Shown in pieces: positions 35,137 to 50,900 of a stretch of 64,000 nucleotides of DNA. Under the pieces are notes generated by a model. The model had not been told where the DNA came from and searched no databases. It saw only the letters and a program-made list of their open reading frames with translations. A program made the position numbers and the translations under genes. The DNA is taken from assembly GCA_016801885.1 (NCBI GenBank), contig CM028885.1, positions 20,781,834-20,845,833 of the forward strand, in the 5' to 3' direction. Every line of letters starts with the position of its first letter. Within the stretch, counting starts at the first letter, position 1. This stretch comes from Toxotes chatareus (taxonomy: Eukaryota; Chordata; Actinopteri; Toxotidae).

Positions 35137-37106
35137 TTTCGTTGAGTTTTTCCGCAAAGCTGTGGTCACGTGACGCAAACCGGCTGACGGTCACATGCGC
35201 GTGCTGAAGAAAGACAGCGCTTCCTGCTTCTTTCATCCGACTGCCCCGCCCACAGCCGCCGGTCTGCTCCGCCACAGTCGTCGGATTTGTACTCTTTGTT
35301 TTGCTCGCATTAAAACCTAACTGGGGAAAACTTTAACCTCTCTCAGCCTGAACACAACTAACTATCAGCGCTAAGTATATTTAGTCAAGCACATTAACCT
35401 CCTGACTGGCCCCTGGGCGAAGATTTATCTTCCTCCTGATCCGCACTGTGCATTTTCATTATTTCCCCAGTCACACAGAAACCAACCAGTAGCTCTCATC
35501 AGTTTATTAATCCATTAGTCTTTTGGCAGAAAACGAACTGATAATGATTTTGATAACCGATTGATCATATAAGTCTTTTTCAAAGAAAAAAAAATCAATT
35601 GTTCCAGCTGCTTAAATGTGACTTTTGCTACTTTCCCAGTTTTCTATAATAGTAAACACAACTAAGCATGCAAATTATGTTTGCTTTCATCTATTCATTT
35701 TCTGATTACTTTCTCAGTCATTTTTACCTTACTTTATTTTACTTTATTGTCAAATATCTTGTTTTGTCTGATCAACAGGCCAAAACCCAAAGGTGTTCAA
35801 TTTACTATTGTTTATTACACAGTAAAGTCTTTGAGAAGCTGCAATCAGCAAATGTTTGGCGCTGTTGCTTAAAATGTTTTGGTAATAACATGGCTGTGTG
35901 TTTCTGTTACATAATAATAATGCAGCTTTAAATGTTGGTTAACCATTAATAAACAGTTTAACACTTCCTTATATTTTTTCAGGTTTACAGTCAATAAAAC
36001 GTTCCACAATCCATCAAGTCTGCAGCTGTAAACGCTAATAAAGTTTATAAACTGATTTTGGTCCAGATGTCCAACACACCTTTTCCAAAAGATAATTGCA
36101 GGAAGACTGTCCACAATCTGGCAACCCAAAAGTTGTTCTTAGTGAGGACTTATAACTGATCTATAACGCCTAGTAAATGGTGTATTCAGCCTCTATTAAT
36201 GATGAAACTCAGAAAGTGACTTCCATGGTACTGAATGTGCCATAATCATACATGTGATGTGTATAATGCAGCCAAACCCTGCTCTTTCTGAATGAATGAC
36301 AGGTACACCTGGCAACTGTCCATGGTGCTGACACCCTCTTAAAATTTGGCATTTCACTATTTGCACCATCATAACCAACCATCTATAAATGACATTTAGA
36401 AACAACACTGTGAAAAAAACAAACAAAAAAAAACAAAAAAACAAAGACACAAACAAACTCACAGAAAAATGGGAGTAAAGTTTTTAACAGTTAATGTATT
36501 GAAAAGGTCTGCGTGCGTTCAGTCAGTGAAAGCAACTCCCATCCACACAGCTGTGGTGGCGGAGGGATACCACTGCCTGCATCCACGCAACCCTGCGCCT
36601 ACAACTGGAAAGGAAGGACAGAACAGAAAATAAAGAACACACAGACAAAATGCATTTAAAATGTCAAAAAAAAATCTAAAACTCCAGGTCAAACTGTAAA
36701 CTGAAACGGAACATGTGCACGATAGCTCCTTAACGCCAGCTCAGAGCGGGGTTTCCTTTTACACACAGCTTTACGGGTTGAGCCCATTGTGTGACAACAC
36801 GGGAAGAGGGAAGGAGGATGCGCACTATTTCCCGACGCGCAGTGACATTGTTCTAGAGTGCTCCACGATCAGGGCCATCTTTGGTTGTCCTCGCCGGTAA
36901 CTGTGTGGACAGTGTATTCCATTCCTCATTAATGCCTAATGATTAATGAATAATATTTAACTTTGAACGAGCCGTTTGAAGCACTCGGGCAGAGAAAGGA
37001 AGCCAATTTCCCGGTCAGAGGACTCACTGGCATTCTTTCCTTCAATACCCTTCATTTCTCAAGGCAAAAAAAAAAGAGGGCGAGACGGGAGAGGCGGTGA
37101 TACAAC
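35137..37106. other. Divergent intergenic region between atp6ap1 and gdi1
   Basis: About 2 kb separates the two start codons, which point away from each other. Both ends are GC-richer and look promoter-like; the middle (35.5-36.5 kb) is AT-rich. No coding exon is supported. Near the gdi1 side is a TCATTAAT/ATTAATGA inverted pair (36926-36949) of homeodomain-type words. Confidence 0.6.
35165..35174. promoter_or_regulatory. Perfect CLEAR-type E-box at the atp6ap1 promoter
   Basis: GTCACGTGAC is a 10-base palindrome identical to the core CLEAR motif bound by TFEB/TFE3/MITF. It lies 29 bases upstream of the atp6ap1 start codon. V-ATPase genes are established CLEAR-network members. Binding here is inferred from sequence and position. 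Confidence 0.6.
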
Positions 37107-41590
<4,484 letters not shown>

Positions 41591-44290
41591 GCGGTAGAAG
41601 GGGCTTCCGAGAGAGGGCGGGGCCGGAGGAGGAGGCGGGGCGAAAAGGGGGCGAAACAGGTGGCAGAGCCTGCGGCAGAGGGCCGGGGGCTGCCTGAGCA
41701 GTGCTTGAAAAACAAATGGGTAGGGGTAAAGATAAAGAGAAGTGTGAGTGTGGCGAAGGGGGTGTTATTTCTGGGCTCTGCCTGCCCCAAGCCCTTTGCC
41801 TCCTTTTCCTTACGTCCCTCTCTCGCTTGACACACGTTCAAACACATAAATGCTCACAAACACAAACATACACGCTGTTCAAATACTCACACTCCCTATC
41901 TGTCACTGAAAAGCAGGGTTGATATGGTCTTTCATTCCATTGTAGAATTTACAGTATAATCATGTCTTAACTATTATAATTAGAGGTGAATTTATTACTT
42001 GTTGTTGGCGATTTTCAAAGCATTTCATTCTTTCTGTAATGTCTTTCTCCTCATATCAGAGTTTGGGGTGAACGGACGTTCGACGGCATTGCGAGGGCTG
42101 AATTGCGAGCTCTGACATGAGAGATCTCTAATGGCTTAGTGTAGAATCGTCTGGAAGGGTCACCTCCAGTTGACATGCATGCATCTTTTACACACAGTAG
42201 TATTGTACATAGACTCAAACGACACTGCGGTATGAAGGCTGGACCATTCCACGCATCGCTCCTGTCAACCCTGTTTTCACTTTTCTCTTACTTGGTCTTT
42301 TACCTGTGTTACTTCAATAGACGCCGCTCCTTTTGGCAAAATCTGTCGGTCGGGCAAAAAAAAAAAATGTGATGAAAAGTTACATATAAATGGGCTGTTC
42401 TGTCAACTGATAGTGCTCACTTTGCAATGCTGTTGTGTTCCCTGTGCTAGCAGGCAAGCTAACCAGTGGCTATTAATTGTCACCCCCCCCCTCCAAAAAA
42501 ATACTGTTCCTTTGTTTATCTCTGTTATGTAATGTCAGTTTTTGAATTTGAATAGTTTGCTTTCTAACATTTTAAATTATTGAAGAGTTTTATTTCTATA
42601 TATTTGGTGCACATTTCACTGGCTGAAGTTATGAAGTTTACAGAGCTGAGGTTGAAACTGTGGTCTTCAAGTTGAACATTGAAAAAGGGAACGTCGGGAG
42701 CTAAACAGGCAGGATTTGTCCGGTTTTAGGTGAGGCTTTCTGTGAAGAACTCGGGAAGATTTGGAGTGAGTGATGAAAACAAGCTGAGAAAGTGTGCCAT
42801 GGGGAAAAGAATGTATGTGGAGGATGTTTCTGATTTGACGTTTGCGGAGTTTCACCTACGAGTGAAAAGAGGGCGAAGACTGAAATTTCAGCTCATAGTG
42901 AAAGCACCAGATTGTGTCTTGGTTGTTTCAACCCTTGTGTATGTCACTGAGATAAGTCATTCCCCTAGAGACTAAATCCTATGAAAAATTGTAGTAGTTA
43001 AATAGAGGGAAAAGCTAGAATCTACCATAATTTCAAAAGATTTTGTAGCATAGCAAAAGTATGAAGCCACAGTTACAAGTGCCGCCCCACAAGAGTGAAC
43101 CAAGATGCTTTTATTTGGTTGTAGCCTTAATTTGGGGTCTAATTCAAATGTTTGGGCCCTTTTGACTGCTTTGTTTTAACAAACAGTTAGTGGCAGGTCA
43201 GTGTTGTGCCAAAAATGGTGTTGCTGTTATTGGCAAAACTTGCTGGCAGAGCTAAAGGTTCAGTTTGGTGGTGCACTTTGCTGTGCAGATCTGTCTGAAT
43301 ACAGTGGAGGGGGTATTGTTTTCCACCAAAGCAGGGCTGTTGTACACCTGAATGGAGGCAGTTCCTTATCTCTCTGCAGTGCACACACTCACATCCAGAC
43401 TGATCTGTGGCTTGGCTTGTTACACATCAACAACAAACAAGATGAGATGCTCTGATCCTTTTCTTTACAAATACTGAAGCAGTTCCATTTCACTTTATCC
43501 ACCACGACCAATCCCTTAACAACTCTAAACAAGGTTCACGTGTTTGGGGTGTTGACGTGTCTTATTGTTATGCTCTATTTATTTGAATTTCACTGATGTA
43601 TTGTGAAAAGTTTTATGTCAAATGCATATGCTATGCTGTTAGTTTATGATCTGATGACAAAATGGATTTTAAAAGTGATGCACACCGAAATTATCTGTTT
43701 TTGTTTGTTATTTGCTGTGTTCATGTGTTATGTTTACCTTAATTATTGATCATTCCAGTGTGGCATCATGATTTAATATGATTATTAGTATTCCTAAGAA
43801 ACAGGTTTTGATGGAAGGATAACAGCAACAGTTTGGCATTTAGCTGAAATCAGAATCTCTACAGCGGTGTATTCACAACAGTCTCACACTATGCATTGTT
43901 CAAAATCGTGCGTGGTCTTCATCCTGGAAACGTGTTATCGGATAAAAACTGGAATACTGTTTACTCTTTGAACATAGATATATCTGAAGCCCTCCCTTCC
44001 CTGCCCTCCCTCATCATCAAATACTCTCCCCTCTTTTTTTATTTATTGAAAACAAAAGCCTCATGTGTGGTTGTACTGTTTTAATTTCCATCCAGTTTGG
44101 CCTTTGAAAACCACTATTGACAATATCCCTTGAATTTGACAAATGAAATAGTTCAGGCTGAGTAGTAGAAAACTTACTGTCCTTGTTTGATCACTAGTAT
44201 GTGAACAATGCCTAATGTCTTGTGTAACAAATAAAATGAATTAAACTATGAATGAAATGATAGAAAAATAAAAAGCACATGGCAAACCTG
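41591..44290 (+). other. gdi1: Long gdi1 3' UTR
   Basis: After the gdi1 stop, about 2.7 kb has no competing gene on the plus strand. Two AATAAA hexamers at 44230-44235 and 44267-44272 mark the likely end. Mammalian GDI1 also has a long 3' UTR. The ORFs seen here are short and unrelated to known families. Confidence 0.6.
44230..44272 (+). terminator. Paired poly(A) signals for gdi1
   Basis: AATAAA occurs at 44230-44235 and 44267-44272 in an A/T-rich context, followed by a GT-rich 'gattttgttttgtgttcctt' downstream element. They lie about 700 bases before the convergent itih6 stop codon. Confidence 0.6.
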
Positions 44291-44377
44291 GAAGGCCCCC
44301 GATTTTGTTTTGTGTTCCTTTTTGATGATTCAATCACTACATCCAGATGAGTAACCTCCTGTGGGAGGATTGTCTTC

Positions 44378-44395
44378 ACATACATACATACATAC
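44378..44395 (+). repeat. CATA microsatellite
   Basis: Four to five tandem CATA units lie in the region between the converging gdi1 and itih6 3' ends. Confidence 0.85.
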
Positions 44396-44973
44396 AGTAG
44401 TATTTTATATACACTTGTGCTAAAAATACAACTTACAGAATGATAGTTTTAATAATTACACATTATTCTGAAATAGAAGAAACTAAGAATAATCTGATAA
44501 ATATCTTTGAAGTTGTGAACAGTTAGTGTACAAGACATTTTGGAGTAAGAGCAGATTGCTGCAGCACAAATGGACATTTTGTGGTTGCCATGCGACCAGC
44601 AGAACATTGAGTCTCTGTCATAGATACAGAACACAGAGCTTGAGTCCCATTCAAATTCAGGCGAAGGCACAAAGGGATCATTCAGTCCTTCACTGTATTT
44701 GCTGAACTATACGTCCTCATTATTCCTTCATTTACAGCTTTTTTTTTTCCACTGTAGTCTCTAATCTGCCACCCCCTCTTTTCTCTTTTGTAACCACACC
44801 TGTGTGTCACTGCTCCTTACAAAATATTTGACAACCTCATTCAGAGACTGTGGCAACATGTCATTTTAGCCTTGTGGAGTCCCAGTTCTTGTTCATTCTT
44901 TGTCCAATAACCATGCCGCCATAATTGCTGTGACCTGCAGAGAGGCACCAAGGCGGAGCTGACTCAGCTAGAA

Positions 44974-47900
44974 TTACACACGATCCACCACGTAGCTCTC
45001 ATATGGATGACCCAGAAGTCTCTCTACCTTTGCCTTGGGCACCACCCAGCACTTGCCCAGGTGGCGTTTCCGCACCGTGTCTTTCAGTGTCTTGTCTTGC
45101 AAGGTGACCGGCATGTGCTCTGATCCCCACCTCAGGACCCCCCTGGCTAAAACTGCTTCCTTGTTTGCTCGGTGAGCGCCTCCGTTCACATGATCCTTCA
45201 CCACGGTTACACTCATGTCAGCCTGTTGAAACTGGCCTGTAGGCAGATAAAGTACAGCAGTGGTGGAAGGTAACTAAGTATATTTACTCAAGTACTGTGC
45301 TGCTTCAGGGGAATACTTTACTTTTTACTCGCTATACTTATATCAAAGTTACTTTTCTGAGATTATACTTAAAAAAAAACACAATACACTTAGAAAAAGC
45401 AACACACTGTTAGAAATTAAACTTGTGTACCCCCCCTTGTTTACCTTGATGTGGTGATAGAAGTACTCAGATCCTTTACTTCACTAAAAATACCAAATAC
45501 CACAATGTAAAAAATACTCAGTTAAATACTCATTTTACCTCTTTGGGGCTAAAACTGAGAAACCATCTGAAAGCTATCTAGGGGAAATCTTTTCTGGCAA
45601 AACTGCGATAACCTGCTCATAGATACTGTTTTTTGTCAGCCAGAGGTACTTTCATCTATAATATTAATATCAATTGATAATTACTGTTTATATTTTACAA
45701 CATTATCAAATGTTTTAAGTATAAAAATCATAATCATAATCTCTACCTGTAGCTGTCAAACAAACGCAGTGGAGAATAAGGTACAGTATCACAGTGGCAC
45801 TGTAAAGAAACATAAAATGGGATTGCTCAAGTTATGCACAAGTACCTGAGATTTGCACTGAAGTGGGGTGGCAGTTTCACTAAACAGACATTTCTCCTCT
45901 AAACTTCTCAGATGGTTTCATTCAAATAACTGTTTCAGAACCAAAAAAGTTTTGTATCGAATCTTATCAGGGACTTTTACTTGTGATAGAATATTTTACA
46001 TTGTTGTATTCATACTTTTTCTGAAGGATCTGAATACTTACCATACCACCACTGAAGGACAGTGTACATACCCAGCAGGCCCTGGGTTGATGGAGACAGC
46101 CCCCGTCCATCTGCGATGTAAAAGCCCAGGTGAGCCATCTGTAGGTAACTGGGATGTTTATAGTGGTGGAACAGGACCAGGAACCGCACGTCCCTGGCCA
46201 GGTCAATCCAGCAGCTCCGATGGTTGTCCACGGCAACCGTCACACCCAGCCTCGTCACAGATCCCTGCTGATTGATGGGAAGGACATCTCGCCCTTCACC
46301 CTCCACCACGACAGTGTCCAATGAGACTGTGATCATAATGTCCCTAGAGCCGCCTGTGGCTGTGGAGATGGTGAGGTGGTCGAAGTAGGTTCGGGGGCGG
46401 TCTTCAGCGCCGTGCTTTGAGGGAGCCCCTATCAGGTGGCCATCCACAATGGTCCCTTGTTGGGGGAGGAAGCCCATGTACTCATTTGGTAATGCATCCA
46501 ATCACAGACTACCAAAAGACGTGTAATATCTGAAATTAGACATATTACTGAAATGCATACCTCTCTCTGGGTCCTCTAACAGTCTGAGGACGTCATTGGC
46601 CCTGCCGTCCACTGTGAAACACAGGTTCTGATGCAGCTTTGGCAGATGGACCACAAAATGTGGATCTCCATCAACTACAACAGAAAACACTGAGCATTAA
46701 TAAAACATGAGCACATAAAATATGCAAATTATTTTTAGGGTGAAGCTCAAAACACAGGAATAAAACTGTAACTCAACCTGAGGAGGAGAGGACCCTCATG
46801 GTCCTCAGTCCAGATGGAGATTCTAAAAGCACAAGACATTCAGCTAAAGGACAGTCCTCCTCATTCCCAAGCACTGAAAACAATGACAGGACTAGACATG
46901 TATTGCATGTTGTGTTGCTATAATAAATCACGTTATTTAAGACATTCAAGACACTAAATACTTACCAAATGATCCTGTGTCAGCAGTGTCTTCCCCTGAA
47001 AACAGGTCAGAAAATGTGTTTGATGTGATTTTCAGGACTGAAAAGCATCAAAACCACAGAACTGCCTCAGATAAAGATTTAAAACTCACAGGCATCATAG
47101 TTGAGATCATAGTCATAGTCGTAAGTAGCTCCATAGTCTGGGAAATGGAAGAACAATTAAGAACAGTTCAGGATACATCCTGCTTCTCAGCAAAGAATTT
47201 TAATTTTGCAGGCGATGACGGGATATGAAGGACTGACAGAGACTCACCTTTCACAAGGTCAATATCTGTTTTACAGAAAAGAGATAGAAGATTACTCACT
47301 CTTCAGGCCCAGTGCTGTCACTTAATTGATTATCATGCTATGTCATATTTAAACAGCTGTCAGAGTATTTTATTACATTTAAACAAGAGTGGAAGGTAAT
47401 TCAGTACACTAACTTCATCACTGAGGTGCTGCTATTTCACTTGAGCATTTCCATTTGATGCTACTTTTCTCTTGCACTTCACTGTATGATCCCTAAATTT
47501 ATCTTGTGACCCTTTGCAGGGTGCCGACCCCAAGACTACATTAACCGTACATAAAATGTGTAAAACATCAACCAGCTACAACTGTATCAAAGTAGATTTT
47601 GCTGTTGATACTTGTGTATTTTCACTTAAGTAGGATTTTTACATTATGGTATTTGGTACTTTTACTAAAGCAAAGGATCTGAGTATTTCTTCCACCTCTG
47701 CATTTAAATGCATCTATACCAGATAAAATGAAATTAAAACCTCATAAAAATGATTTGTTGATGTAGAGAGGAAGTTAAGTTTTACCTTTCCTCTGAATCT
47801 GAATGGAAGTAGAGACATCTAGTGGAGAGATAAAAAACATTCAGTTAGGAATAAATACAGACAAGTCTGCGTCTGTATAATTCAGTTTGTAACTTCTCAG

Positions 47901-50900
47901 GGAACACAAAGGCTACGATTGCAAATCAGACAAATGAAACGTACCCAGAAGCCCTGCTGCCTCCCACGGTCTCGGCCCATCTGTTACACCAGGCATGGGA
48001 GCGAAGGTGGCAGACACCAGGGTGGCGATGCTGAGGTCTGTGTCGTCGCCTGCGTTTGTCTGGTTGTCTTTCACTGCCGGTGCCGGGGTGGGAGAGATGA
48101 GTGGAGATGACACCTCAGGCAGAGCGGTGATGATTCCAGGCTGGGGAACATCTGGAGCAGATGTGCTCCTGTTCTCCGCCTCTGTGGAGGGCGCTGGAGG
48201 GAGATCTGTCCTGTCTGTGCTGGGCTGTGGGGTTAGGTGTCTGCCAGGCAGGGGCACAGCGTCGGTTCTGACTGAACTGAGCAAAGGTGTGGTGGAGAAT
48301 GTTGGCACAGAAGGAGTGGTTGTTTTCATGGTGTTGGGCTGGGGGGTGGAGACTTTTCCGGGCGCAGGTGGTGGCGCTGTTTTTAGAGCAATTAGCACAG
48401 ATGTGGATATCTTTCCGGCAGGAGGAGGAGAAGCAGTTTTAGAATCATTTTGGGAAGGAGTGGGCTTTTTACCAGATAATGGTGCTGGGGCAGTTTTAAC
48501 TGAGCTGGGACTTGAGGTTGTAGTTTTCTTGGACGGTGAAGCCACTGTCTTTGCCGGGGAAGTTGATGATGAGCTTTTTTTAGTTTGTGGTGTCTTTGGA
48601 GGTGGCTGAGGAGGGCCTGGTCTGGTTTTGTTGGGCCTGGGGTGAGAAGGTGGGCTGGGCTTCTTTGCAGCACCAGCGGCTGACATTTTGGCAGTAGCAG
48701 TAGTCGTTGCTGTTGTGGTCGTGGTGGCTGCTGCCGTGGGTTTTACGGTGGTCGGAGTTTGAGCTGCTTCGTCTGCATCTGGCTTAACTACAACTAAAGA
48801 GGTGACTGGTGTCACAAAGTTATATTTGAGGGAGAGATTTGTGGCCTTGTCTGTGAGTAGCCTCTGAGTTGCAGGGTCAGTACTGTTCAGTTTGGCCAGT
48901 AGCAGCTCCTTGATGGTGAAATACGCCCAGAGGCGTTTCACAAAGCTGGAGATACCTTCTACACCACTTGAACACTCCAGTGAATCTGCACTCTGATTCG
49001 TCTTTGCATGAGAAATCAAAACATCATTCTCCAGCCTGACATGTTGCTTTGAGTCAGTGGCGGACATTGACACCTTTAAATCTTTGACCCCTGGTTTAAC
49101 CCTCCCAGCCACAACCAACTCAGAGCCTTGGAAGTAGTTCGGGAACAGGGAGCGGGAGACGTCAAACGCCTGATCGTCCAGGTAGGACAGCTGGATGTCT
49201 GACAGCAAAGGGCTGGCTACTTCATCATAGAAGCCTTTCAGCTGCAAGGCTGCATCTGCATCCTCGTACACCATCCTAGATACGCCTCGGTTGTCCAGAG
49301 CCAGGCGTTTCAGGAGGAGGAAGTCTGCGTCATCTCCAAAGGCGAGACCAAATAGAGAGGCGGAGCCTAAGGCCTTCTTGGCATTACTGAGGATGGTTTC
49401 ACCAGCTGTTACTCCAATGGTGGCTTCCCCATCAGTAAGGAAAATTACCAGGGGGACACGACGAGACGAGAGGTGGCTGGAAGAGCCAGAGGATGGAGGG
49501 TTTACGAGCTGGGCGGCTGAAAGTAGAGCTGCATTGATATTGGTCCCTGAGACAAGAGTGGAACAATGGGAACAATCAGTGTTGAAGGCGGAGCGAAACC
49601 ACAGAATAAGGAAGTCAGTGATCAACTTACTACAGTGCAACAGCTCAGACAATATCACGTTTCGACTCACATCCTTCTGCAATGATCCTCTTCACAAAGT
49701 CTTTGGCGTCACGTACATTCTGCCGAGTCGCCCGCACTGTTCGTCCTTTCTTCCAAGTGTGAACCTTGTCTGAGAAAGTGATGATGTTGAAGTGGTCTCC
49801 CTCTCTAAGGTCCCCGAGGATGGTGCTCATGGCCTGCTTGGTCTACTAACAGAAACGATTACAATTAATGACAGAAAATCCACATTTGATTCGGCGGAAT
49901 ATTGCTGTATTCTGTTTCCAGAGATCTTGTCTCCTTAACATAGCTCTAGTTATAAGGGGGTAAAAGGGAGTTTGTCCACTTTACCTGTTTTATCTTGGTG
50001 CCTATCATTGAGCCACTGATATCAATGACAAATATAACATCCTTAGGAACCACAGGAAGCCCTCTGGGTGCAAAATAATGCACAAAGTAGCCATCATACA
50101 CCTGAGAGAGAACAAGAACAGAAAAGAAAAAGTTTTCTAAACAATTTTCTATTGTGACGAACAAACTCACTTTGAAAAGCATGACATGAAAAATGCTGCT
50201 CACCTGGACATCACCTATGAGGTCCCTGAGGTCCACGTCATACTGAATGATGAAGTCTGCATCCAGACCCTTGGCGGAGACGCTGTTCTGCTGCTGCAGG
50301 TTGGGACTGTAACGAACTCGAGCACAACCAGCCCTCCGCTCGACGTGAGTGGAGGGAGGGGCGTCTGAATCACCTGCAGAACAAGATGCTTCCTGTATGA
50401 GTCAAATCCATGTAGTGGTTGGAAAAAATGGTTTAAGTCATGATTAATCGTATTTCCCTGAATGCCAAACTATTCCTTTAAATGCTGTCGTCAGTATAAT
50501 CAGTTGTGATTCATCATATAGACATTTATTCAGCTAGGAAGTCTCTTGTGATTAGTGAGTCTTCCTGAGAGATTCCACACTTAATGCTCTGAACATCCTG
50601 TGGTGGATGTTCAGAGCATCCACCACTGGATGTTCAGAGCATTAACATCCAGTGGTGGAAACCTGGTAGTGTACCTGCACTTCACAATATTGCAACAGTA
50701 TTCAAAGGTGATTTTCTTCTTTAAAAAGCTGCTTATCCCAAAAACCCATCTCCACTATATCCTGATTTGTAATAAGATTTTACCTTTTGCGGTGTTGGAG
50801 AGCAGTCGGGTTGTCTTGAGAGGAAGGACTTTGATGAAACTGATACCCGTCCGCTCTGTTATACCTACATCTAACGTCAGGTTCTGCACGGCCTGCCCAG

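Noticed and set aside
45868..46275. 135-residue plus-strand frame
   Set aside because: It overlaps itih6 exon 16 in antisense and a repeat-bearing intron. No domain is visible.
47995..48609. 204-residue open frame on the plus strand
   Set aside because: It is antisense to the proline/threonine-rich itih6 exon. GC-rich repetitive codons open the opposite strand. Its composition (Gly/Val-rich) fits no family.
49291..49773. 160-residue plus-strand frame
   Set aside because: It runs antisense across itih6 exons 8 and 9 and the intron between them, with no homology recognised.
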